DNA of 64,000 nt, from the NCBI GenBank assembly GCA_016218815.1, contig JACRCX010000133.1:1-64000 (forward strand), given 5' to 3'. The translations under genes were made by a program, and so were the position numbers. A model generated the notes under the pieces. The model worked only from the letters and a program-made list of their open reading frames with translations, had not been told where the DNA came from and did no database searches. Of this stretch, positions 1 through 9,346 are shown piece by piece (position 1 is the first letter of the stretch; each line of letters opens with the position of its first letter). Source of the stretch: Deltaproteobacteria bacterium (GTDB taxonomy: Bacteria; Myxococcota_A; Polyangia; DRWM01; JAAZOP01).

Positions 1-968
1 GCGGGCGGCAGCCCGCGACGGGGCGGTGGGGCGGGGCGGGCGGCGGCGGCCTGGCCGGGCATCGCCAGCGGAACGCCCGCGCCGAGGGCCTGCGAGGACT
101 CGGCGTCGCCGGGACGGATCTGGAGCACCCGCCGATGGACCTCGGTCGCCTCGGCCTGCTCCCCGCGCCCCTCGAACACCTTCGCCATCTGATGCAGGAC
201 GACGACCGCCTTCTCGATGTCGCCGGCGGACTCGAAATGGCTGGCCAGGAGCCGGAGCGTGTCGACGTCCTGCGGGTCCCGCTTGTGGCAGTACTGCAAG
301 AGCTTCATCGCCTGCGGGACGTTCCCGCGGCGAAGGTGGAACACGGAAAGCTCGCGGCACAAGGCGAGGTTCTCGGGCTGGTAGTACAGGAGCCGCTCGG
401 CCGCCCTCTGGAACAGGTCGTCCCGTCCCTGCGAGCGCAACGTGGGCAACGCCTCCTCGAACGCGCGCACGGCGGCTTCGTTCCTGCCGGCCTTCAAGTA
501 CAGCTCCGCGAGCTGCAGCCGTGCCTGGTAGTTGTCGGGAGCCGTCCCGATCAGCTTCTCCAGGATCGCCGTCGCCTCGTCGAAGCGGTTGGCGCGCTGC
601 AGGAGGCCGACCGTGCGCGAGTAGATCTTGTTCGCCTCCTGCAGCAGCCCGAGCTTGGTCAGCGTGTCGCCCAGGGAGATGTGGACCGGGAGATTCGTCG
701 GATTGAGCTGCAGGATCTGGTTGTAGACCGCCACGGCTCGCTGGTAGAAGCCCCCGCGCATGAGCACGTCCGCCAGCTTGATGTAGACGCCCTCGGCCTC
801 CTGGTACGCACCCTTCTTGCGCTGGAGTTCCGCGATCTTCTGCAGCGTCCGGGCGTCGTTCGGATCCTCCTCCAGGATCGGACGCAGCTCCTGGATGGCC
901 TTGTCGAGCTGGCCCTTGAGCACCAACCGCTGGACCGACTGGTGGATCTTCTCTCGGTTCAGGGCCAC
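1..968 (-). CDS. TPR-repeat protein, 3' end beyond the window
   Basis: The frame opens at a GTG (966-968) preceded by GAGGAG about 4 bases upstream and runs without a stop off the left edge, so the protein is at least 322 residues and incomplete. It begins MALNREKIHQSVQRLVLKG and consists of successive degenerate 34-residue tetratricopeptide repeats (for example GAYQEAEGVYIKLADVLMRG, then FYQRAVAVYNQILQLNPTN, then ARLQLAELYLKAGRNEAAV). A Pro/Ala-rich linker follows at the edge, suggesting another domain further on. There is no signal peptide, so it is probably cytosolic. TPR arrays are protein-interaction scaffolds; next to roadblock and V4R genes on the same strand this looks like part of a regulatory or polarity module. 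No partner can be named. The start is well supported; the function beyond scaffold is unknown. Confidence 0.82.
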   Translation of the reverse strand, partial: MALNREKIHQSVQRLVLKGQLDKAIQELRPILEEDPNDARTLQKIAELQRKKGAYQEAEGVYIKLADVLMRGGFYQRAVAVYNQILQLNPTNLPVHISLGDTLTKLGLLQEANKIYSRTVGLLQRANRFDEATAILEKLIGTAPDNYQARLQLAELYLKAGRNEAAVRAFEEALPTLRSQGRDDLFQRAAERLLYYQPENLALCRELSVFHLRRGNVPQAMKLLQYCHKRDPQDVDTLRLLASHFESAGDIEKAVVVLHQMAKVFEGRGEQAEATEVHRRVLQIRPGDAESSQALGAGVPLAMPGQAAAARPAPPPRRGLPP

Positions 969-1140
969 GGCGCTCCTCAAAACCGGCACACGACACACGC
1001 CGGCGGCGCAATGTTACACCCTTTCGACAGACTGACGCCACAAATGGATGCCGGAGCTCCGGGCGGAGGGACCTGCCGCTGCCTCAGGCTGAGCGGCGGA
1101 CGATCCCCGCGCAGCCGCGCGGATCGTCCGCCCTCGAAGC

Positions 1141-1497
1141 CTACAGATTCTCCCGCAGCCGCGGGGCGACTCGCCGCAACAGGTAGCGGCCCTTGCCGAT
1201 GCTCGCCGTCGGGGGCAACGCCAGCGCCACGAAGTAGTCCTCGTTGAGCACGCGGATCACCGTGGTCATCGTGGCGCCCCGAATCATCACTTCCTCGGCC
1301 TGCCCCGCCCCGAGCTGGCTGGCGGCCTTCTTGATCTCGCGGAGCACGACCGACAACTCCATCGCCATCGCCTCGATGTCGCCCCGCGGAGGATCCCCGA
1401 CGACCTGATCGACCGGCAGCCCGTCGGTGCCCATGAGCACCACCCCGATCGCGCCATCGACCCCCTTCACCACCTCGGACAACAGCTCCCCAAACAT
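1141..1497 (-). CDS. Roadblock/LC7 domain protein (MglB-like)
   Basis: A 118-residue protein beginning MFGELLSEVVKGVDGAIGVV. Size, the GAIGVVLMGTDGLPVDQVV strand-turn and the later MTTVIRVLNEDYFVALALP strand fit a single Roadblock/LC7 fold with almost nothing else attached. In the family these dimers act as GTPase-activating or scaffold partners of small Ras-like GTPases (MglB for MglA in myxobacterial polarity). No MglA-like GTPase lies in the window, so the partner is elsewhere or this is a different paralogue. It reads the same way as the flanking TPR and V4R genes, with gaps of about 150-170 bases, so co-transcription is possible. ATG start with an AGGAGAA-type ribosome site just upstream on the minus strand. 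Confidence 0.85.
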   Translation of the reverse strand: MFGELLSEVVKGVDGAIGVVLMGTDGLPVDQVVGDPPRGDIEAMAMELSVVLREIKKAASQLGAGQAEEVMIRGATMTTVIRVLNEDYFVALALPPTASIGKGRYLLRRVAPRLRENL

Positions 1498-1649
1498 CGC
1501 TTCTCCTCTTCCGCCGTCGATGAAAGCACGCGCCGTGCGCGAGGGTCAAGTTGCCGGGGCAGCCCGGCCGCCCCAGATCGCGCCGCGACCGGCGCGGCCG
1601 GCTGTGGGTTGCCGGTGGCCCGTTGCCGGCACACGGGCGCGCGTGAACG

Positions 1650-2315
1650 CTAGCCCAGACCCGCCTTCTGCTTGTACTCGCGCGCCAGCCGGTCGAAGTT
1701 CTTCGGGTGGGCCATGACGAAGATGCACTTCGCGTCGCCCTTGGCGCGACAGGTGAGCTCCTCCGCCTTCAGCTCGATCCCGTAGCTCACCTGACACCAG
1801 CCGGTGCTGTAGCCCGCGTTCATGTGGCAGACGGGCGCGTCGGTGCGGATGCCGTTCTCGAGGTAGGAGGCCGCCTCGAACGAGTACGGGTGATCGTAGA
1901 CCAGGAAGTAGTTCTCATTGGTCTGGGGCGCGCTCTCCGGGAAGATGTCGACGTACGCCCAGCCGACGTGGGCGAAGTGCACGGGCCCCAGGGCCAGCTT
2001 CATGTCGGGGTCGGTCACGGCCAGACGCTCGTGGAACATCTTGGCGTCGCGGATCCCGCAGGCCTTGGCCAGCTTGTAGCGGATCTGCCGCGCGCCGGCC
2101 TCGCCGAAGGTCTTGCGCAGCTCCTCCTGCAGCTCGATGGCCAGCGAGTCCGTGCGCATGAGCAGGTAGCGCACGCCGCTGATCTTGATCTCCCCGCGCT
2201 CGGGCGCACGCTCCAGCTCTCCGAAGAACCTCGCCATCACGCCTTCGGCGGCGCCGAACAACGGCGCGAACGGTTCGGGACACGACACGAGCTTCGGCCG
2301 CGGAGCGTCTGCCAT
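1650..2315 (-). CDS. V4R-domain (XylR_N/4-vinyl-reductase-like) protein
   Basis: The chosen start (ATG at 2313-2315, MADAPRPKLVSCPEP) has GGAGG 8 bases upstream; the frame is open further up but that part is low-complexity. The 221-residue product has an N-terminal XylR_N-like region (GVRYLLMRTDSLAIELQEEL, GEAGARQIRYKLAKACGIRD) followed by a V4R domain with conserved Cys residues (HMNAGYSTGWCQVSYG, LTCRAKGDAKCIFVMAHP). The two domains together are known as the sensory half of aromatic-responsive activators and as stand-alone small-molecule sensors. There is no DNA-binding or AAA+ domain here, so it is probably a stand-alone sensor. It is divergent from pilB with a 281-base gap. The ligand cannot be told from sequence. 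Confidence 0.8.
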   Translation of the reverse strand: MADAPRPKLVSCPEPFAPLFGAAEGVMARFFGELERAPERGEIKISGVRYLLMRTDSLAIELQEELRKTFGEAGARQIRYKLAKACGIRDAKMFHERLAVTDPDMKLALGPVHFAHVGWAYVDIFPESAPQTNENYFLVYDHPYSFEAASYLENGIRTDAPVCHMNAGYSTGWCQVSYGIELKAEELTCRAKGDAKCIFVMAHPKNFDRLAREYKQKAGLG

Positions 2316-2510
2316 CGGTCTTCCCTCCTGGCCGGGTCGCTGGAACCCCGGCGACCGGCCGCCGCACGGCGCGGCCGATGCAACGACCATCCCCAAAACG
2401 GGGGAAACGATGCGCCGCGTCCGGACAGGTGTCAAGCCGTCCGGCGGGTCCGCGCGCGTGCCCCGATTTCGCGCTTCCGGCGCGCGCCCCGTGGGTCCGG
2501 CGCGTTCGCC

Positions 2511-2539
2511 TTGACTTGTCGAGCCGGCAAGCCTGTAAT
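2511..2539 (+). promoter_or_regulatory. Sigma70-type promoter for pilB
   Basis: TTGACT (2511-2516), a 17-base spacer and TGTAAT (2534-2539) closely match the sigma70 consensus in an otherwise GC-rich intergenic region. The predicted transcript would start near 2546 and give pilB a leader of about 50 bases. Confidence 0.6.
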
Positions 2540-2596
2540 TCGCCGTTGCGCCTCCGCCGGCCGGGGACCGGGGATGCGCGGGAGAGGACGAAGGCG

Positions 2597-4369
<1,773 letters not shown>

Positions 4370-4381
4370 ACGAGGAGCATC

Positions 4382-5554
4382 GTGGAAGGCGAATCCCCCC
4401 CCAACCCGCCGAGCGCCGCGGGAGCGGTGCCCGCGGTGAACCTGGTCAACCTCCACCAGCTCCTGCGCACGATGGTGCAGAAGGGTGCGAGCGACCTGCA
4501 CATCACCACCGGAACGCCCCCGCAGCTCCGGATCGACGGCGCCCTGGTCCCGCTCAAGATCCCGCCGCTGTCCCCGGCGGACACCAAGCAGATCTGCTAC
4601 TCCATCCTGACCGAGGAGCAGAAGGTCACGTACGAGACGGACAACGAGCTGGATCTGTCGTTCGGCGTCAAGAACCTGTCCCGCTTCCGCGCCAACATCT
4701 TCCGCCAGCGCGGCGCGGTCGCCGGGGCGTTCCGCACCATCCCCTTCCGCATCCCTTCCTGGGAGGAGCTGGGCCTGCCGCCCGTAGTCGCGGAAATGGC
4801 CACGCGCCCCCGCGGGCTGGTGCTGATCACCGGACCCACCGGCTGCGGCAAGTCCACGACCCTGGCGTCGCTGATCGACAAGATCAACCACGAACGGCGG
4901 CTGCACATCGTCACGATCGAGGACCCGATCGAGTACCTGCACTCGAACAAGAACTGCCTGGTCAACCAGCGCGAGGTCGGCACGGACACCCATTCCTTCC
5001 CCGCCGCGCTGAAGTACGTCCTGCGCCAGGATCCCGACGTCGTGCTCGTAGGCGAGATGCGCGACCTGGAGACGGTGGCCGCGGCCCTGACGATCTCGGA
5101 GACGGGGCACCTGGTCTTCGCCACGCTGCACACCAACTCCTGCGTCCAGAGCATCAACCGCATCATCGACGTCTTCCCCGAGAACCAGCAGGCTCAGGTC
5201 CGCGCACAGGTCTCGTTCGTGCTCGAGGGCGTCGTCACGCAGCAGCTCCTGCCGCGCGCCGACGGCCCCGGCCGCGTGCTGTGTTGCGAGGTGATGATCC
5301 CGAACCCCGCCATCCGCAACCTGATCCGCGAGGACAAGGTCCACCAGATCTACACGCAGATGCAGGTCGGCCAGGAGAAGTTCGGCATGATGACCCTCAA
5401 CCAGTCGCTGTTCAACCTCGCCCAGCGCCGGTTGATCTCCACCGACGAGGCCTTCGCGCGCACCAGCGACCCCGACGAGCTGAAGGGGATGTTCCAGAAC
5501 GCGCAGGACAAGGGCGGCCGTCCGGCGCCGACGTCCGGGTTCCAGCGCAAGTGA
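4382..5554 (+). CDS. pilT: Type IV pilus twitching/retraction ATPase PilT
   Basis: A 390-residue retraction ATPase. It starts at a GTG with GAGGAG 5 bases before it, 12 bases after the pilB stop. The core shows VNLHQLLRTMVQKGASDLHI at the N-terminus, Walker A GPTGCGKS at 151-158, the Asp box TIEDPIEYLH, Walker B QDPDVVLVGEMRD and the HLVFATLHTNS His box. It lacks the PilB Cys pairs, as expected. The C-terminal tail (DPDELKGMFQNAQDKGGRP) is family-like. It works with PilB and PilC at the inner membrane to disassemble pilin during twitching. Transcribed with pilB; a separate promoter follows for pilC. Confidence 0.96.
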   Translation: MEGESPPNPPSAAGAVPAVNLVNLHQLLRTMVQKGASDLHITTGTPPQLRIDGALVPLKIPPLSPADTKQICYSILTEEQKVTYETDNELDLSFGVKNLSRFRANIFRQRGAVAGAFRTIPFRIPSWEELGLPPVVAEMATRPRGLVLITGPTGCGKSTTLASLIDKINHERRLHIVTIEDPIEYLHSNKNCLVNQREVGTDTHSFPAALKYVLRQDPDVVLVGEMRDLETVAAALTISETGHLVFATLHTNSCVQSINRIIDVFPENQQAQVRAQVSFVLEGVVTQQLLPRADGPGRVLCCEVMIPNPAIRNLIREDKVHQIYTQMQVGQEKFGMMTLNQSLFNLAQRRLISTDEAFARTSDPDELKGMFQNAQDKGGRPAPTSGFQRK

Positions 5555-5572
5555 CCCCGCCGTCCGGCCTTT

Positions 5573-5602
5573 TTGACTCCGCACCGGGCGGCCCTTTATA
5601 CT
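5573..5602 (+). promoter_or_regulatory. Strong sigma70-type promoter immediately before pilC
   Basis: TTGACT (5573-5578), an 18-base spacer and a perfect-looking TATACT (5597-5602). The pilC ATG is at 5613, so a start about 7 bases after the -10 box would leave a leader of only a few bases. No Shine-Dalgarno sequence fits in that space. Confidence 0.55.
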
Positions 5603-5612
5603 GGCCCCCGCG

Positions 5613-6824
5613 ATGACGACCTGGTCGTACGAGGCGCGCACCCGGACCGGAGAGCTGAGGAAGGGCAGCGTCGATGCGCCCAACCAGGATGCCGCCCTGG
5701 CCAAGGTCCGCGGCATGCAGCTCACGCCCATCCGCGTCAAGAAGTCCGTCCGGCTCGCCGACATTTCCATCGGCTCGCCCGTCACCATCAAGGACCTCGT
5801 CATCTTCACGCGACAGTTCGCCACGATGATCGACGCCGGCCTCCCGCTGGTGAACTGCCTCGAGATCCTCGGCAACCAGACCGAGAACAAGCGCTTCGGC
5901 AAGATCATCCTCAACGTCAAGGAGACCGTCGAGGGCGGCTCGAACCTCTCCGACGCGATGCACCAGCACCCGCGCGTCTTCGACGAGCTGTTCACCAACC
6001 TCGTCGCGGCCGGCGAGGCGGGCGGCATCCTGGACACGATCCTGAACCGCCAGGCGGCATACCTGGAGAAGACGGCCAAGCTGCGGCGCCAGATCAAGGG
6101 CGCCATGACCTATCCGGTCATCGTTCTCTGCGTGGCCATCGGCTCCGTCGCCGCGATGCTGCTCAAGGTCATTCCGACCTTCCAGAGGCTGTTCAAGGAC
6201 TTCGGCGCGGAGAACGAGCTGCCGGGCCCGACGCAGTTCGTGATCGACTTGAGCCAGGGCTTCGCCCGCTGGGCGCCCTTCGTCTTCGTCGGCCTCATCG
6301 CCATCATCGTCCTCTTCGTCTTCTTCTACCGCTCGCCGCGCGGCAAGATGATCGTGCACCGCTTCCTGCTGCTGCTGCCCATCTTCGGCCCCCTCATCCG
6401 CAAGATCGCCGTCGCGCGCTTCACGCGCACCCTGGGCACGCTGCTCTCTTCCGGCGTCCCCATCCTCGACGCCCTCGAGATCACCGCGCGCACCGCCGGC
6501 AACGTCGTGGTCGAGAAGTCGATCCGCTACGCCCGCGAGAGGATCTCCGAGGGCAAGACGATGGCCGAGCCGTTGTCGCAGGCCAAGATCTTCCCCGGCA
6601 TGGTGGTCCAGATGATCGCGGTCGGCGAGCAGACCGGCGCGCTGGACCAGATGTGTTCCAAAATTGCCGACTTCTACGAGGACGAGGTCGACGTCGCGAT
6701 CGGCGCCCTCACCTCGATGATCGAGCCCCTCCTGATGGTGTTCATCGGCGGCGCCGTCGGCGGCATGCTGATCGCCATGTACCTGCCGATCTTCGGCATC
6801 GCCGGCAAGATCAAGAGCGAGTAG
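5613..6824 (+). CDS. pilC: Type IV pilus inner-membrane platform protein PilC
   Basis: A 403-residue polytopic inner-membrane protein of the T2SSF/PilC family. It begins MTTWSYEARTRTGELRKGSV, the usual short cytosolic start. Two T2SSF domains follow, each with the FTRQFATMIDAGLPL or FTRTLGTLLSSGVPI signature, and membrane segments near 170-190, 220-240 (VFVGLIAIIVLFVFF) and 375-395 (LMVFIGGAVGGMLIAMYLP). It couples PilB/PilT rotation to pilin insertion and removal. It lies 58 bases after pilT with its own apparent promoter, and 15 bases before the kinase gene, so pilC-pilS are co-transcribed. Confidence 0.95.
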   Translation: MTTWSYEARTRTGELRKGSVDAPNQDAALAKVRGMQLTPIRVKKSVRLADISIGSPVTIKDLVIFTRQFATMIDAGLPLVNCLEILGNQTENKRFGKIILNVKETVEGGSNLSDAMHQHPRVFDELFTNLVAAGEAGGILDTILNRQAAYLEKTAKLRRQIKGAMTYPVIVLCVAIGSVAAMLLKVIPTFQRLFKDFGAENELPGPTQFVIDLSQGFARWAPFVFVGLIAIIVLFVFFYRSPRGKMIVHRFLLLLPIFGPLIRKIAVARFTRTLGTLLSSGVPILDALEITARTAGNVVVEKSIRYARERISEGKTMAEPLSQAKIFPGMVVQMIAVGEQTGALDQMCSKIADFYEDEVDVAIGALTSMIEPLLMVFIGGAVGGMLIAMYLPIFGIAGKIKSE

Positions 6825-6839
6825 CCCGGCGCCGCCGCC

Positions 6840-8159
6840 ATGCCCTCCCGCCGCCTCAACCCCTTCCTCGAGGACCTCTCGCACAAGCTGCTCTGGCTCC
6901 TGGCCTTCCGCGGCGCCGTCGCCCTGCTGCTCCTGGGCGGCAGCGCGATCGTCCTGCTGCGCGCCGGCGCCGCGGCGGCGCCCGGCGTCCGCATCACCTG
7001 CGGCATCGCCGGCGGCATGCTCCTGGCCGCCGCCCTCTCCGTTGTCGCCATGCGCCGCATCCGCGACTGGATCCGCTTCACCTGGCTCCAGCTCCTGCTC
7101 GACGTCGTGCTCTGGACCGCCGTCGTCTGGGGCACCGGCGGTCCCAACAGCTACTTCGTCTACCTGCTCGACCTCGTCGTGCTCCTCGCCGCCGTCTTCC
7201 TCGGCGTCCGCGGCGCCGCCGTCCTGGGCCTCGCCGCCTTCCTCCTCTACGCCGCGCTCGCCGCCGGCCTCAAGGTCGGCTGGTTCCCCTGGCCCGCCGG
7301 ATACGAGCCCGCGACCGCGGCCGAGGCCGCGGCCAGCCTCTCGCTGCACCGGCTCGCCCCGGACGCCGTCTCGCTCCTCGGGGTGGGGCTGCTCGGCGGC
7401 TTCCTCGCCTTCCGCGCCCAGCAGATCTCGCGCGACGTGCGCAACGCCGAGCTGGCCCGCGCCGATCTGGCCGACCGCCTCCGCACGATCCGCGGCGAGC
7501 TGGACGAGGCGCAGCGTCTCTCGGCCCTGGGCAAGGTCGCCGCGGGTCTGGCGCACGAGATCCGCAACCCCCTGGGGGCCATCCGCGGAGCCATCGAGCT
7601 GTTGCCCACCTCCGCGGGCGACCCCGAATCCGAACGGCTGCGGGCGCTGGTGCTGCGCGAGGTCGACCGGATCAACGAGCTGGTGACACAGATGCTGACG
7701 TTGGCGCGGCCGCAGCCGCCGCAAAAGGCGTCCGTCCGCGTCCGCGAGCTGGTGCACGAGGTCGCCCGGCTCGCCGGCGAGGACCCGCGCCTCGGTCACG
7801 CCACCGTCGCCGTCCACGTCGCCGAGGCGCTCGAGGTCCCGGCCGACCAGGCCCAGCTCCGCCAGGTGCTGTGGAACCTGCTCAAGAACGCCATCCAGGC
7901 CGCCCCCGCCGGCTCGGCGGTCCAGGTGCGCGGCGGCGAGCGCGACGGCGGCGTGGAGATCTGCGTCGATGACGCGGGCCCCGGCGTGCCCGACGAGGAG
8001 CGCGAGCGCGTCTTCGAGCTGTTCTATTCCAGCCGCCCCTACGGCGTCGGCATCGGCCTGGCCACCTGCCGCCAGATCGTCGCCTCCCACGGCGGCCGCC
8101 TCGAGGTCGCGCGGTCGGATCTGGGCGGCGCCAGCTTCAAAGTGTGGCTGCCGGCGTAG
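6840..8159 (+). CDS. pilS: PilS-like membrane sensor histidine kinase
   Basis: A 439-residue two-component sensor. Residues about 15-190 hold several hydrophobic segments (LAFRGAVALLLLGGSAIVLL, LLDVVLWTAVVWGTGG), as in PilS, followed by a short linker and HisKA with phospho-acceptor His239 in GLAHEIRNPLGAI. A HATPase_c domain follows, with N-box NLLKNAIQAAPAG, G1 DDAGPGVPDEE and G2 GVGIGLATCRQI. PilS phosphorylates the NtrC-like PilR to control pilin transcription. In Myxococcus pilR and pilA follow pilS; here the transcription unit ends at 8159 and an IS200-type element starts within about 10-30 bases. The position after pilC makes the assignment good, but the partner is not visible, so other sensor roles remain possible. 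Confidence 0.85.
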   Translation: MPSRRLNPFLEDLSHKLLWLLAFRGAVALLLLGGSAIVLLRAGAAAAPGVRITCGIAGGMLLAAALSVVAMRRIRDWIRFTWLQLLLDVVLWTAVVWGTGGPNSYFVYLLDLVVLLAAVFLGVRGAAVLGLAAFLLYAALAAGLKVGWFPWPAGYEPATAAEAAASLSLHRLAPDAVSLLGVGLLGGFLAFRAQQISRDVRNAELARADLADRLRTIRGELDEAQRLSALGKVAAGLAHEIRNPLGAIRGAIELLPTSAGDPESERLRALVLREVDRINELVTQMLTLARPQPPQKASVRVRELVHEVARLAGEDPRLGHATVAVHVAEALEVPADQAQLRQVLWNLLKNAIQAAPAGSAVQVRGGERDGGVEICVDDAGPGVPDEERERVFELFYSSRPYGVGIGLATCRQIVASHGGRLEVARSDLGGASFKVWLPA

Positions 8160-8188
8160 GGGCGTGTTTTCAGTTAGCCTCCTGAACC

Positions 8189-8205
8189 CACGGCCTTTGG
8201 CCGTG
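8189..8205 (+). repeat. Left-end hairpin of the IS200-type element
   Basis: Perfect palindrome CACGGCC-TTT-GGCCGTG. Subterminal imperfect or perfect hairpins are the sites bound by TnpA in this family. It matches the right-end hairpin in loop size and position. Confidence 0.75.
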
Positions 8206-8252
8206 CGACCCGACGAGCTTCGAGCGATCCGTGGTGTACCGCGGAGGTAGGC

Positions 8253-8290
8253 TCTCCTTCCGGGAAGGCCCCGTGGGGCGAGGAAGGAGA
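8253..8290 (+). promoter_or_regulatory. 5' leader hairpin covering the tnpA ribosome site
   Basis: Nine bases TCTCCTTCC (8253-8261) pair perfectly with GGAAGGAGA (8282-8290), which contains the Shine-Dalgarno AGGAG (8285-8289, 7 bases before the ATG). An inner GCCCC-GT-GGGGC stem (8268-8279) sits inside the loop. The fold would hide the ribosome site. Leader stem-loops blocking translation are known for IS200 tnpA; this assignment is from base pairing only. Confidence 0.65.
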
Positions 8291-8296
8291 ACCTGC

Positions 8297-8722
8297 ATGC
8301 ATGACTGGGAGAGTCTGGCGCACGTGCGCTGGGAGTGCAAGTACCACATCGTGATCATCCCGAAGTACCGTCGGCGGGTGCTCTACGGGCGGCTGAAGCG
8401 GCAGGTCGGGAGGATCTTGCGGGACCTGTGCAGGCAGCGGGACGTGGAGTTGATCGAAGGGAACGCAGCGCCCGACCATATCCACCTGTGCCTGAGCATT
8501 CCGCCGAAGTACAGCGTGGCGCATACGGTGGGGTTCCTGAAGGGCAAGAGCGCCATCCGGATCCACCGGGAACTGCTGCACGAGCGGAGGATGACCGGGC
8601 CGCACTTCTGGGCGACGGGGTACTGCGTGAGCACGGTCGGGTTGGACGAGCAGCGCATCCGGCGGTACATCCGCGATCAGGAGAAGCTGGAGAGCGGGCA
8701 GGGCGAGTTGGACCTGAAGTAG
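8297..8722 (+). CDS. tnpA: IS200-type transposase TnpA
   Basis: A complete 141-residue Y1 HUH transposase. The start MHDWESLAHVRWECKYHIV at 8297 was chosen over the longer open frame because AGGAG lies 7 bases upstream and the start matches the family length of about 140-150 residues. The HUH metal pair is His61 and His63 in DHIHLCL, and the catalytic Tyr is Tyr124 in RIRRYI, after the typical WATGYCVSTVG strand. It cuts and joins single-stranded ends by a 5'-phosphotyrosine link. All key residues are present, so the enzyme looks active. Translation is probably held low by the leader hairpin. Confidence 0.93.
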   Translation: MHDWESLAHVRWECKYHIVIIPKYRRRVLYGRLKRQVGRILRDLCRQRDVELIEGNAAPDHIHLCLSIPPKYSVAHTVGFLKGKSAIRIHRELLHERRMTGPHFWATGYCVSTVGLDEQRIRRYIRDQEKLESGQGELDLK

Positions 8723-8734
8723 GGCGACAGAACT

Positions 8735-8837
8735 GGCCCCAGCGGGGCCTTCCCGATGTGCTTGCCCCCATGGGGGGCTTCCTGCGCATCAGGCCCCCTC
8801 GGGGGGGCCTTCCTAAAGCCACGCCCTCTGGGCGTGG
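8735..8837 (+). repeat. Ladder of four GC hairpins at the IS right end
   Basis: Four tight palindromes in 103 bases: 8735-8749 (GGCCCC-AGC-GGGGCC), 8764-8778 (GCCCCC-AT-GGGGGGC), 8792-8809 (GGCCCCC-TC-GGGGGGGCC) and 8819-8837 (CCACGCCC-TCT-GGGCGTGG). The first three are each followed by CTTCC. The last is the expected right-end hairpin. The others may be decayed copies, a terminator cluster for tnpA, or extra TnpA sites. Confidence 0.7.
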
Positions 8838-8911
8838 TCGTTTACTTTTCAGTCTTCGGATCCGGGCAACGGGCACTCTTGTGCGACGGGCAACCCCGGG
8901 CCACGGGGACG

Positions 8912-9346
8912 TCATCGGCGGGCATGCACGTCCCCCTTGCGCATCAACGCGGCGAGGAAGCCGTCCCGGCAGACTCGGAATACCGGGGCGAAATCCTCGT
9001 ACTCGAAGGCCGCCGAGGCCTGGAACCGGATGAAATTCCCGTGCTCCCGCTCCCAGAGCGCACGGCCCTGGAGGGCGATCTGCCGCCGAAGGATGGTGGA
9101 AGCCTCTTCGACGACCACCAGGTCGACGTCTCGGCCGGCAATGCCGGACAGCGAGGCGGACAAGGTGAGCTGCTCGTCGAAGGACGGCCGTCCGTCGTGC
9201 CCCACCGATACGGCGATGTCGAGGTCGCTGCGTGCCGTGGCTCGTCCGGAGGCCGCACTCCCGAACAACGCGACGAAGCGGAGACCGGGAAGACCCCTGA
9301 GCCGTGCGACGATCTGATCGAACGTGCTGTCCACGCCCCGGAGCAT
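8912..9346 (-). CDS. MNT-domain nucleotidyltransferase (MntA-like antitoxin type)
   Basis: A 144-residue protein taken from MLRGVDSTFDQIVARLRG (ATG 9344-9346); the frame extends 8 codons further. The core has the minimal nucleotidyltransferase signature FGSAASGRATARSDLDIAV, with the GS pair and DxD metal ligands, followed by a third acidic strand RDVDLVVVEEA. The family members of this size are usually antitoxins that AMPylate a HEPN toxin (HepT) encoded alongside. No HEPN gene is visible on either side: downstream on its strand lies the IS200 element and upstream is a gene-poor stretch. It could be an orphan left by rearrangement, or a housekeeping nucleotidyltransferase. The family call is firm; the role is inferred. 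Confidence 0.75.
   Translation of the reverse strand: MLRGVDSTFDQIVARLRGLPGLRFVALFGSAASGRATARSDLDIAVSVGHDGRPSFDEQLTLSASLSGIAGRDVDLVVVEEASTILRRQIALQGRALWEREHGNFIRFQASAAFEYEDFAPVFRVCRDGFLAALMRKGDVHARR

Larger units (their letters stand above)
8165..8850 (+). mobile_element. IS200/IS605-type insertion sequence with single tnpA
   Basis: A small single-gene element bounded by subterminal hairpins instead of inverted terminal repeats, as in this family. The left end has a 7-bp stem with TTT loop at 8189-8205; the right end has an 8-bp stem with TCT loop at 8819-8837. Between them lies an HUH transposase with an SD-sequestering leader. No accessory TnpB is present, so it is of the IS200 subtype. 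The exact cleavage ends cannot be fixed by eye; the limits given are approximate. It sits directly behind pilS. Confidence 0.85.

Noticed and set aside
135..1247. A 370-residue plus-strand frame at the left end
   Set aside because: It is the reverse of the TPR gene and runs on into the roadblock gene; the minus-strand reading gives clear TPR repeats with a ribosome site.
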